Positions 27,101 through 38,602 of a stretch of DNA of 64,000 bases are shown piece after piece. The stretch is from Clavelina lepadiformis (lineage: Eukaryota > Chordata > Ascidiacea > Aplousobranchia > Clavelinidae). The stretch lies in contig NC_135248.1 in the NCBI RefSeq assembly GCF_947623445.1, positions 9,858,977 through 9,922,976 on the forward strand. The letters are read 5' to 3'. The notes below the pieces were generated by a model. The model was not told the DNA's origin and did not search any database. It saw nothing but the letters and a program-made list of their open reading frames with translations. Each line of letters begins with the position of its first letter. Position 1 is the stretch's first letter. A program made the translations under genes and the position numbers.

Positions 27101-29391
27101 GCGTTACATTTGTACATCTATACACTAAAAACACTAAACACTAAAAACTGGTGAAGCTCGGGCTCTTGTTCGATATATATCTAACTCAAATAAATTTATA
27201 CAAATTTAAGTAAATTTTCATACAAGTTCATACAAAATGAAATCAAATTATAAAAATTTAAAAAACTTTTAAAAATTCAAACAAATGTGTACGACTTCAT
27301 TTAAATTTGATTAGGTTTATATAAACTAAGGTTGCTCCGAATAATCGAAGATATAATCGGTAGTTAGCGGTATCGGTTATAAACTTGGGTGCCAATAGTG
27401 CAAAATTAGCAATAATCTGACAGTTTTCTTCACTAATTAAGAAACACTGACTTACACTTTTCATTTTGCAATCAGATTTGTAGTTTGCTTAAGCAGAACA
27501 ACACAAATATTTATAATCAAATTAAACCAAAAAAGTCATGCTATATGCAACCTGCAACTGCCCAAAATACTTTGCAAATATTAGCATTACACCATTCGTA
27601 CCATTTCCCTAGTTTGTTGTTTATTGCTTTGTATAATTGCACCAGAAGTGTAGTGTAAGGCATGGATAGTTGGTGCTTACTTATTTTTGGTACTCACGTC
27701 TAGTCGACGTGTCATAGTGTCATAGTGTCCACAAAACACATAGAAATTATTTGCCTGTCGGCAAATCCTATATATATCGAAAGATCTTAAAAAGAATCCC
27801 CTGACTGCATACGAATAGGTCATATAAGGTTGTCAAACTTGGAAGCCAAGAAATAAATACCAAAAATAGTTGAAACCATCCGCTCAACTCAAGAACGAGG
27901 AAAACCAACCGGTTAATGGCGTTTTACAACTAGAAAGATTATGACAGCATTTGAAACTTTGGGATACAAGAGGCTCTGAACATACACACGATCAAGTCAC
28001 AAATTTGAAATATGATAGCAACTTCATAAAGAAGTTATGTAGCTGCAATTTGAAATCATTGCAAAGTGGTCTTCGTCTTAGAAAATCTTTGTTGAGAAGT
28101 AGACATCGCTTGTAGGTTATAACACACGCTAGGTGGCAGTAAAGTTTGCCTTGACTTCGCCTCAAGCCGTGTTCCACTTCAGATTATTATCGAAAGACAC
28201 GAAAGTGTACAGCAGTTGAAGTGCCATTACGTTAATCAGTCAGATCTACATTTTTGGGTGGACACAATTGGTGAAGATTAAGCCAACAAAGCAAAGATTT
28301 TTGCATTCTTTCAAAGGGCCTTAGCAACAATAGTCATGATTACATTCCGATCATTATATGTAATACTTCAGCACGTAAACTGATTGTTTACCTTGTGACA
28401 TGGGGAAACTTAACTGACGTTTTATCAATGTATCTGTTTGAAAAGGTGTACTTGCAACTGTGTTGTGGAGTAATTGTACTGTTGCTCGTTAAACAAATTT
28501 GCAATTCATTTCTCTCTATATATTCCATTAAATATTCAGTTTTATTATGTTAATACAAAGTTTGCACATTAAAATTTTATAAAGTCTACGTTTTATAGAA
28601 ATGTAAATTTCACTTTGCTCTAAAAAATGAATCTGTTGTTTAAGAAAATTGGGTACTCTGCCTTACTTGATATTCGTGTATAGGCGTTATACTGTACCTT
28701 CTATTATATGCACTGAATGTTTTAAACTGCAAACAAGTATGGTCTAATTCGGCGAGGTATACAGTGTCAGTATATATCAACATTCCTTTCAAATAACTGC
28801 ATCTAATTACGCCCTGAAGTCCAAGGGGAAATATTTAATCGTTACCATCTTCAGTTTTACATTCAACGCATTTTATTGTATTCACGTAATTATACCACGC
28901 TCTATTACTTCATTGAAACAAAAAGAATTGCCAGTCCTGTCAAGTATCGCACAACATTCCTCATTCTCGCGTTGTTTGAACCAACAATCAGTCGGCATAA
29001 GGGGCTGCCATTTTACCGATCTGCGGGTGTTTACTATTTTTTCACTGCTTTTCTTTGAAGTATAATATGAGTGTTAGTAACACAATGCCTAGCATCTAAA
29101 AATTGAGCGCACAACAGTTAATTATTCCTAACAGAATTATTATTCCTAAATTTGAAAAACTTAAATTTACTAAGACTTCGGCAAAGTGACAACACATTTT
29201 ACGTCTTTGCATATGAACACCTTAGCAGAGAAAATAAACAAATTTTAATTAATTTACCATTTTTCTTAAAGCCTTTGACTACACAAAACTTTCCAAACGA
29301 ACCATACATAATCCACATATCAGCTGCAATAACCTATTTTATATAAATGGGTTAAACGAGTGTCATTTTTCTTTTATTAATTTGACATAAC
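24197..29391. other. intergenic region between SLC24 and Hox10
   Basis: The 5.2 kb lie between the 5' end of SLC24 and the 3' end of Hox10 (both minus). AT-rich. The ORFs at 24893-25174 and 28876-29346 lack splice context or domain signal. A block at about 26.6-27.3 kb is repeat-like, with a GC-richer centre listed separately. No microRNA precursor of the mir-10 or mir-196 type was recognised. Confidence 0.5.
26954..27103 (-). other. short coiled-coil-like ORF fragment in a repeat-like block
   Basis: A 49-codon open segment without an ATG reads with strong amphipathic character (NGLLETITERFLHQHQLLEN, then KGLLKTVGAVGEAV) before a TGA. It lies in a GC-richer patch flanked on both sides by AT-rich sequence with recurring tacaaattta-like words (26.63-26.80 and 27.18-27.33 kb). 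It could be a remnant of a mobile-element protein. Nothing allows naming a family. Confidence 0.3.
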
Positions 29392-32300
29392 TTAATTGTA
29401 CATGCATCCAAGCGACAAGGCAGCGGAGCCTGGATCTCTTGTGGGGCCTTGGTAAGGGTGATGGTGCTGCCAAGAAGAAAAAAAATCAGCTGCAGCCACC
29501 GCCGCCATTTGGTTGACAGTTGTTCCATGATGACGTTGCGGTGGTGGAATAGTAGGCGGTGGGGCATAGCCATAATGAGGAGGCATACCAGTTGTAACAT
29601 CGTGCACAACCCCGGAAGGATGGTTAAAAGGATTGTGGGGGTTGAGGTGGCTGATACCGGCAGCTGCAGCCAGCGCCGCCGCAGTATTGGAGTAATGAGC
29701 TTGCATCCCTGGATGTGCAACACCCGAATGATGGAGCCCTCCAAGACCATGACCTGGAGGCATCTGATGGATTTGATCGTGGGGAACCACATCCTTTATT
29801 CTTTCCTCCCGCCTTTCTTTCTTCCATTTCATTCTACGGTTCTGGAACCATATTTTTACTTGCCGATCCGAAAGCTTTACTGTTTTTGCAACCTGTGTGC
29901 AAATGAAATAAAAACAACACAAATTTAATTTTTTTCCTTGCCTGAGTTGGGTTGCGCAGTAACCGAAATGTTGTGCAAGAGTACCATACTATGTGCAAAA
30001 TAAAGTTTTGACAATCCAAACCAGCAACGAAATGCTTTATAAGCTGGGATGTTTTCCCAGCTATTTATTTGGAGGGCTCTTAAACCTTAAAAAACTTCAA
30101 AACTCAATATGTCTGTAAGTCGTTGTAGCATATCGTTATTATTAGACAGAAAGTTTAGTTCATTGACGTTGTGAAAGTGAAACTCATTACATTTTTTCAT
30201 TTGTCTTTATTCCTTAACATGGGCCTATTATTGTGTAATAATTGAGAGAAGCTTCACAAGGTAGCTTATGTCATAGTAAGCAGAAAAAGAATAACGCGTC
30301 AAATCATACAAAACATTGAATCAGTCACGTCTAAACTAAGAAATGTTGTCCCTAGCATTATTGCACAATTACCGGTAGGTTGTCACATTTTGGATACACC
30401 TATTTATGCTTTTCTTATTCCTATACACGCATCAGATCTACACTTTAAACTCAAATATACTATAACTAATCCTCCAATAGTCTCCCTTTTATCGGCTTCG
30501 ATTTTATTTGAGGGCTCACCAAGGCCACATCACCCCACCCCACCCCCTTGGAGCACAACCCTGGTTGCAAAGTAATTATGTGTAATTTATTTGACGCAAC
30601 GCTTTTATTTAACAAACATTTTTCCTACTCCTGTACTTCTAGTTTCTCACAGATGATTTTCATGTAGTTTTCTGGTCTAAAAAACGCGATACGTTTGTTT
30701 TGCACAAATTTGAATACAGCAATGATATTTAACCACAATTTAGTCTACGAGCATCATTTTTAAAGTTGGTTGTTTGTAGTTTTCAAGCGCTTATGGCAAC
30801 TTTTATTTATGACAGTAATACATACATTTTACGAATATCAAAGAGTACCTCTAATCTCCGCTCTCTGGATAAATATTGATTGTAATGAAACTCTTTTTCC
30901 AATTCCAGCAACTGAAATTTTGTGTACGGCACACGCTTCTTTCGACCACTTGCAGTCAACCAGTTTTTTGTTGGATCGCCATCTAGTTTGTAAAAAAAGT
31001 ATATTTTAGAGTAATTTTGGATATATTGTATTTAGATTTATGTCATCTCGTAGTACACCTAAAGCAAGGTCATGCTTGCGAAAGCTTGTGCGGAGAAAAC
31101 AAAAGTAAAAGTAAACCTCATAGAGTGCAATAAAATATTCTTCTTTTTTATTTTATAAATTTAAGTGTGTGTATGATTTCAGTCTTCAGATATTTAACTG
31201 TTATCTGAAATGTGGGACGGGGCCTATTGTTGTGTTAAGTCGTTTTTGAAATGTCTGACATCGTGGCTTAACCCGAGCTTACACGATTTTTCATTAACAA
31301 GGTGTACAGAAAACTGTAACAATCAAAACTTTTGCCTAAGAACAAATAAATAGTATTAAAACGCAAATTATATCAACAGCAACAACATTTTCAGAGCCGT
31401 ACATTTCCGTACATTTCAACAATACATTAACATTTTACAGCTGTCAAAGGCGAAGCCTTCTGCAGCCTAAATAATTGTCGACCAGGAAATAAACAATAAG
31501 CCGAAAAGTACAAGACCTGTTTATAGTTGACCGATAAACCTGGACGATGGACGCATAGATTAAGTTTACCACGGGGCAAACGCTAATAAATTCCTTCCAC
31601 TGCAAGTTGTGAATAATCTGCTGAAGATTTGGACTGAGCATAATAAGAAATAAAACCATTCTAATACTGTGTGCCTGTTGTTATGTCATAAACTTCACAA
31701 TAGTGCTATAAAGTTTAACGTTGTCAAACTAAAGCCCAGCTAAATTTAGAAAATCTATCTGTATGAAAAGGATGTAAAAAGCCCAAAAACGTTTTATAAA
31801 TATTGCGATGTTAAACGCATTTTTGAAAGTAGAAGATAAACGACAGTCAACATCGGTGTTTTTATAATAGATGCTTATAAAAATATGCAAATATTTTTAA
31901 CTCAATGTAACAGTCAATTGAACAAATTTCTCGCAAAGTCCAGCCTTATTCGAGAGCACAGCAGGTAGCCATAAAAAGTTTTACAACAGGCCATTATATT
32001 TCGGTAATCGGAGACCTAAATAAATTTTTATTGCCGAGGTGTGTTAGATTCGCACTCGTGTAGATCTAAACTGAAGTGAACCACCGTAGGATAATTATTT
32101 TGTTGCAGATCTAAATAAACATCGTAAACCTAATTCAACACCTTTTATCAAAATTGCGTAGCAGTTAAAATTTTGTCTACTGTGCTACAAAAGGTGCAGC
32201 AGACTACACCATAAACCAAATATTCAAAGTAGGCAACAAATATATTAACTTTTTAAACTATAAATTGTATTTAAAACCAAATTAACTCATTCATTAAACT

Positions 32301-33743
32301 ATATAAGAATTGCTTAAAATGTTCGTAATACAAGGGCATTTATTACTAATTGCAATTAACACTTTTTAGCACATAAAACGAGGTGTTATTAGGGAGTAGA
32401 TAATTATCATTTTTGTGAAGGTTGTGGTTCGACCAAATGCAGGTAAAGAAACAAAAAATACCAGGTGATAAACGGCTTGTTTTACTAAACATAAATTAAA
32501 CTAATAAATGGGAGACTTAATCAATCTACTTTTGAAAGCTATGCAAAAACTTTAAAGTACATTAAATTAAAGTTCTTATAAAAATTTTTGCACTATTCAT
32601 AAAGTAAATCTGTGTCTAGGTGTAATAAGAATGATTTATAATAATTAATCATTCTGATGTTAAAGTTAAACAAAAACATACGAAATGAAAATGATGCATC
32701 AAAGTAAATTTCTAAACAGAGTCTCAAAGCAAAAAACGTAACGCTGTTTAAATATATAATTGCTTCAACAGAAATGTGGAAGTAACATCCGTACCTTCAT
32801 CGGTTGTTCCCTCCGCGACTTCCTCGGCTTTCTGACAAACATCATGCGAGAATAAACCGTCTTCTTTTTCCAATTTGTAATGCACTCCCGTTGCTATACC
32901 ATCCTCTTCTAACGCTGAAGACGCTCCAAAACTTCCTGGTACCCGCCGATCGTTAAGATTCTGCTTCCAGTCTGCCGTGGTCTTGCTCTTACACTCCGGA
33001 AGCGCATGACCTGGTACCCGCAACTGAGAATAAGAGTCGGCATGGATAACTTCATCTCCAGAGTTAAAGTGGTCATCTATTCCAACAGAGGGCTTTGTTA
33101 TGTGACTCGGAACTGTAAGCGATTCTTCAAACCCCTTCGGATTTGCATGAATGGGAATTTTATCGGAAATACTTTTATCGTATTCAGCTCGGTCATGATG
33201 CTGCTTTAAGTTTTTTTCTCCTCCATTTGTCGGACTTGTTCCACTTGATTTATGCATACCTTTTAAAGACGAGTCATTGTCGCCTCGAGTGTAACACTTT
33301 TCATTGGAGGCGGACTCGTAGTATTGCCTCGTTCTCAAGGCCTCTGGTATTGTAAACGTTGAAGTGGAAGAGTAGCAAAAATTGGCCGCGTTATTTTCTG
33401 GTATGGTCTCGAAAAGATTATTCGTTGGGAAATTTTTATCGTCTTGACCACTGTTATTTACGGGTTGTCGTTGCATTGTTCCTGAAATATTCGTCTCGTA
33501 AAGTTCGTGTGGTCTTTGTAAAATATCATTGATATTGCCTTGCTTATAGTGCATTAATGGTGTTGACCTCGATCTGTTATGAAAAACATCTAACGATTTT
33601 TCTTCAGATGATTTAACAATTTGGGAATCAAACGCTTTCGACATTCTTTCGGTCTTACAGCCGTACAAAGCGTTAACTCCCACCTGGTTATCAAGCTCTT
33701 TTCCAGGCAGGCTTGTTTCTTGCGCCGCGACTGACATTTCCAT
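29392..33743 (-). CDS. Hox10: Hox10-type posterior homeodomain transcription factor
   Basis: Exons: 33743-32795 (ATG; ends GAAG|GTACGG, phase 1), 30982-30849 (after aaactag; ends TTAGAG|GTACTC, phase 0) and 29892-29392 (after gcacacag). They join to 527 residues. Exon 2 starts [16 protein letters not shown], matching the NWLTAKSGRKKR lead-in of vertebrate Hox9/10. The homeodomain is residues 329-388: [27 protein letters not shown], then [20 protein letters not shown]. The following [10 protein letters not shown] parallels the Hox10 tail MNRENRIREL. The homeobox is split between homeodomain positions 33 and 34. Exon 1 (316 codons) is Ser/Asn/Glu-rich with no known domain. The C-terminus is His/Pro/Ala-rich with an AAALAAAAG run. 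Orientation is opposite to Hox5/Hox6. TTTATT at 29373-29378 could be a close polyadenylation signal. Confidence 0.92.
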
Positions 33744-35683
33744 AATAATTCGAAAATTTTTTTCAACTCATTTTGACTTACCCCAAAGAATTATAAAACA
33801 ATTTTCAAAAACAATCATGTCACGTATTTTTTAAACTATACCTAAATAAACACAAATGAAGGCAATAAGAAATGTAAGCGGAAATACTGCTGTATAATTC
33901 ATGACTAAAATGCAATTTAGACTAACTCAACAACAACGAAAAAAGAGCATAAAATTAATATCATTCAAATGTACCAATTATAAAAGTTTTTAAAAGTGTT
34001 GGGCTACTTGCTGTTAAACCCTCTAACTTTGATAATAGTTATAACACGCTTTTAATTTGCAATCAAATTTACATTGGCGGCCATTTTGAAATTTGCCTTT
34101 CCATAGACGAAAAAATGGGGTTGGATAGCAAAATGGGCATTTTACCAACGCTTACACATTAAGATGTACCTCGAAGAAAATAAAGAAATTTATTTCCGAA
34201 ATTTTTTATGACAACGTTAGATTTAAAAAATGCGCATAAATTCACTCGCTAAATGAAAAAATTGCTATATTTCTTAATAATAATGTTTCAAATCTACAAA
34301 AACGTATTTCCGAATACACTTTTTAACTTTTTCCAAAATTTACAATTCATTGAGCAAATTTTAGAATTCATTTCAAGCAAATTTGAGTATTCATTGCGAC
34401 ACAAATAGCACGAAAGTTGTTTGACTTTTTCACCATCTATCGCATGGAAACTTTGCACTTTCGCCATGATCATGCAAACTGACTGTAATCAAAGTATTGC
34501 CATAACACTTATACCATATTCACTTTCTGCAATACATCGCCACGATTAAAGACATTTGTCTATCTTCTTTCAAATGTAACAGTCAGCTATCGCACTGTAT
34601 GAGCTGAATTGGATTATGTCTGCTGTGGTATTCTGAGCTCGTGTATAACGCTCATAAAATCTGGCCACTTTTTCTTTCCGCGCTCACGAAGGGAACTTTT
34701 GCTGCCCAGCGTTTGTCTATAAATTAAGAAAAAAAGAGAAAATATACACAGTATACTGTAGCAACGAACAGGCGCCTGGCTTGAAAGTATGGCTTCTCTG
34801 TTGAACAACTACAAACTTTTCCTAAAATTAACGCAATCCGTGTCCCTCAATTGAAAGTGAATGTAATTTTTAAATTGGTTATTTCACTTTTGCTGTGAAT
34901 GTTTTTATTCGACAGAGACAGTCGCTAAATCATCTCTGGGTAGTAACAAACGGCTGTGAGTTTTAGCGGACGAGGTCGTAAATGAAATGATGTCATCCAA
35001 AGATTCTGTATCGTTTCTGATAATTAATTGTTAAAATATTAAATTAATACCTAGCAGCCAAACTGGCTTGCTTAAATAAACACTTGCGAAATGGACCAAT
35101 GTCAGTGTAGTTTTACTTTTTTGTTGTATACGTCTGTACGATTTAAGCGACGTTCTATCTATGTGTTACGATACATGTCCTTAAAAGTGTGATTTACAAT
35201 GACTTAGGAAATGTCACTGTCAGCGTAAAAACTACTTTCAACTTGGCTGAACAAGTGTTCGCTTCGTCAGTTGTAGGTAAAATCTAACGTACGTTGTTGC
35301 TACCACTCCCCTGACTTTCTTCCTTAATGCGATTTTTGATCAGGCAATAAAATTGATTTATAATTTGTTGAAAGAGTTTTTTATGCGTGATAGCGTACGT
35401 CATCGGAACATTGCAGAAAAGCAGGTTAATTGAGCTCATTTCATACTTTCACAACAATAAATATATCAAAAATAAATTGCGTCTTTCTTATATAAAGAAC
35501 CCTCATCAAAAATAACTAGCTAATTACAATACTGACATAAAGCTTAAGTGCATATTACAGCAAATGTGATAAACAAAATGTCGTTATATCGGATGTTTGA
35601 TTGCCTCAAGTCAAAGGCGCCTTAGTAGTCAGTCGTATGGCAATTAATAATGTCATATAAGCGAGAGACATGGCTTACAGATA
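33744..35683. other. Hox10 upstream region
   Basis: About 1.9 kb upstream of the Hox10 start codon. No coding exon recognised; the 64-codon minus ORF at 34614-34808 has no support. Candidate place for the Hox10 promoter, but no core element stands out. Confidence 0.4.
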
Positions 35684-35956
35684 TCACCGTAAATCACGAA
35701 CGACAGCGGTACAAACAACACAAAGAACCGCTAGGCAGGCTAGCACGGACATAATGGTTATTTTGTGGTCTGTGAGGTAAATCACAGTTAATAAAAGTCG
35801 GGTTCTGTTGGAAATCTTTGTGAGCATCGCCCTGGAGATGAACAAATCATTGCCGGTGAAAAGCACTGATTTTGCGAGCGACGTTAATTTACGAGGCAAA
35901 TGGTAAACGAGGAGACAAAGAGCAAATATCGTCATGATCAATATATAACGCTGCAT
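35684..35956 (-). CDS. small intronless membrane-protein ORF, unidentified
   Basis: From the ATG at 35956 the frame encodes 90 residues (MQRYILIMTIFALCLLVYHL at the start). It is open further upstream (to 35989) but without another ATG. Two hydrophobic stretches, near residues 4-19 and about 66-84, flank a basic middle part with one possible N-glycosylation site (NRT). Codon use is mixed and richer in C/G at third positions than the surrounding DNA, which argues for real coding sequence. I recognise no family. It could also be the last exon of a longer gene, since a splice acceptor upstream was not excluded. Confidence 0.4.
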   Translation of the reverse strand: MQRYILIMTIFALCLLVYHLPRKLTSLAKSVLFTGNDLFISRAMLTKISNRTRLLLTVIYLTDHKITIMSVLACLAVLCVVCTAVVRDLR

Positions 35957-35989
35957 CGTTGACAGGCACGTTTTGCGCAAACAACGCAA

Positions 35990-37816
35990 CCAGCTAGATC
36001 GCCATTTTGGTACTCACACCGACCGCTTTCTACAACGTAGTTTTATGTGTATAAACAGTTAATATTACAGCAGTTTGCGGTTGTATCAGCGTATTTTTCG
36101 TTTATTTGTATTAGCAGCATAACACAAAAACTAGACGTAATCATAAAACCGATATTTTTTGCCAGATATCTTTCTGATGAAAACAGTGCGCGTGTTAAAT
36201 CCGATTGGAACTAATACACACTCGGAGTAGAAGCTACATAAAATTAGCCTAATTGATATTTAAAGCGTTCGAATTTTTCTCTTTGTATAAGTTCGGACAT
36301 GCTCCCTCCCCGTCTTGATGACTGCTGCCGCTACGCAATGACCCACCAGCGCGCTGACAGCCCGAACCTAACTGCGACAGTGCCGATGGAGTCCCACATC
36401 TGACACACATATTGGTTAGATTAATGTTACTTGACAGAAGTTTTCCGCTGCGATGAAGTTTGTGGAGTAAATTTTGAAAAAGTTGACGACTGATGGCCTA
36501 TTAGATCTTTTTCATCATACGCTTAGTTGAAAATAATTTTACAAAATTTTTAAATGTCGTGTAAGCTAAATTCACACCCGCGTTTTCATGATGACGCCAA
36601 ATTTTCATCACCATACGCACACCCATTATAGAATTATTCAATTTTATTAAAACCATTACAAAATAGGAAAGCTTTAAAGTTCATGGAAAACCACTCTCTT
36701 TGTTCAATTAAATCTGAAATTAAAGAATGAGCTAAAAAGTGTTGATGTTGAATTTTCAAGATTTATTCATTATAAAATTATTATTATTTTATTGGAAAAT
36801 TACTTCATATGATTTATAGAAATCAAAACAAAAATGTTATAGTAATTTACTATAAATTGATTCACAGCGCATAGAACTCTTTTGAAAAAATAATTTTATT
36901 GTTTTATTAGAAATTATTACATCACGCGTGAAATATTTCCACAATTGTTTATCAAGTCATAAAAATGACTCTAACCATAATAGTACTGAGCCAAAGATGT
37001 AAAGCAATACCTGCCAATGTGTCGCCGTCGCAAGGCGCTTGTAATGACATCATACAATTTTATGACTTCCGTGTTGGCTGGATAACCTAAAAGACATCAA
37101 CCCTTAGCGGTGGGTGCTTTGTACATTAGGATGTAAATGTTAATATGAAATATTTTTAGGTTAAGAAGAAGATGGCGTTCACATCTAGTAAGAAGGAAAA
37201 AATTTGCAAATATAGCATTGTACTTACATTGCTTCAAAACTCTTTTCGCAAAAAATATGAGCCTATATGGGAAGTGGTAGAAGTAGATGTGAAATGTTTT
37301 CAACGGTGACGCCAACGTTTGTTTTACGGTAGTTAAATTTACAGTTAAACTTGTAATTCTATTTGCTGCTTTTGATATTTTGCCATGAAATAACCTCGTG
37401 AAATACAAGAAATGCAACAGCGTCAAAACATGTAACCGAATAGTAACATATAGTAATCAAGGTCAAGTTTAATTGCATGACCAACTGCAACTCCAAAAAT
37501 ATGTTAGCGGCGGAATACCTCTCACGTGAGAAATACTAAACACAAAGCGCGTTTAAAAGATGAAGAAATAATTTGCTTTTGTCACAGTCCCGAATAACTT
37601 TGCCCAGCTGAGCGATGATCCTTATCAAATGACCAACGCGTGTCGCTTATTTAACGATACTCTTTTATGAAACAAGATCAGCAGCATTTTCAACATTCTT
37701 TTAACCTTTCCGAGGCTGTAATTGTTGCATACTATGCAAATGTACTATAGCATAGTTTGGCGTATTAGTATCGCATGGAAGAAAGTTAATTGATTTATAT
37801 CTTTGCTACCATTATC
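35990..37816. other. non-coding intergenic stretch
   Basis: No convincing exon. The 109-codon minus ORF at 37097-37426 has basic, Phe/Leu-rich random-looking content and no splice context. Confidence 0.45.
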
Positions 37817-38029
37817 TCAGCAGGAAGTCTTGTCATTAGCTGGGACTTGACGCAATTTTAAGATGTTACTCTGCGGGAACTGTAAATCACAATAACCGTA
37901 AAAATTGTCGAGTATTTCTAAACAACAAGCAGGTTTCCTAAGCGTGCCACCCTGTTGACCTACGTTTTTTGTGAGAGCTTGTAATTTGTTGAGCGATTCG
38001 TCAAAATCTTGTTTCTCCACCACATGCAT
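37817..38029 (-). other. orphan open segment, possible exon
   Basis: A 70-codon minus-strand frame (MHVVEKQDFDESLNKLQALT at its start) has a hydrophilic, helix-friendly first half and a Cys-containing second half (CCLEILDNFYGYCDL) before its stop. The composition looks coding. It lies downstream of the sulfotransferase gene on the same strand, but I found no acceptor or partner exon that joins it and recognise no family. It may be a decayed exon or a terminal exon of an unseen gene. Confidence 0.25.
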
Positions 38030-38602
38030 ATGCTTGCATGCTCTATTATTTGCAATGAATTAAGTGTGACGTTCCACTGCATAAGATTAAATAAACACAT
38101 ACATTTCATTTAAGAGCTGATATGAGCAGCTTCCACATTACTTTAACTGTAGACTTATAGCTGTTTTTACTTAGTATGTAGATATATATATATATACAAT
38201 TCAGCCTAATTCCATACTATAACTATAAATCGTCACAAACAGACAAACACAAGATCACATCAATATAGATCAAAGGCAAACGTTGTTCAAATATGAAACT
38301 AATACATTTATATCATGAATTGTTACTTGTCAGGCTTTATCACCTTGAATTATAACGTTTGTACAACAACAATATATACAGAACAGCTCTGTGGAAATGT
38401 TTACATAGTTCATTGACATTCCATTATGTGCAACCAACGTTTGCAGCTATATTGTTAATTTGAAGCAAAACGCACTCTCATTGTTTGCTAATGATTTTCC
38501 AAGCTTATGAGAACTTTATATAGATTTTCCCGGTTATGACATGTAAATATAGAAGCATTGTTCTTATTGAAAATAGATATCTATCTATAACTACAAGTAT
38601 AA

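Noticed and set aside
14678-29391. Search for mir-10 and mir-196 precursors, which lie near Hox4/5 and Hox9/10 in other animals
   Set aside because: No match to the mature sequences was seen on either strand by eye; absence is not proven.
29449-29928. 159-codon plus-strand ORF over the Hox10 last exon
   Set aside because: It is antisense to the homeobox and His/Pro-rich tail, and arises from their codon bias.
29392-30982. Assignment of the minus homeobox gene to Cdx, Evx or Hox9
   Set aside because: The lead-in [11 protein letters not shown], the [14 protein letters not shown] helix and the RREERIKD tail fit Hox10 best. Evx has [15 protein letters not shown] and Cdx has NRRAKERK; Hox9 has RVLNLTERQ and lacks the ERIKD-like tail.
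38180-38200. TA-repeat tract (also near 48050 and 63127)
   Set aside because: Short simple repeats, common in AT-rich genomes, with no further structure.
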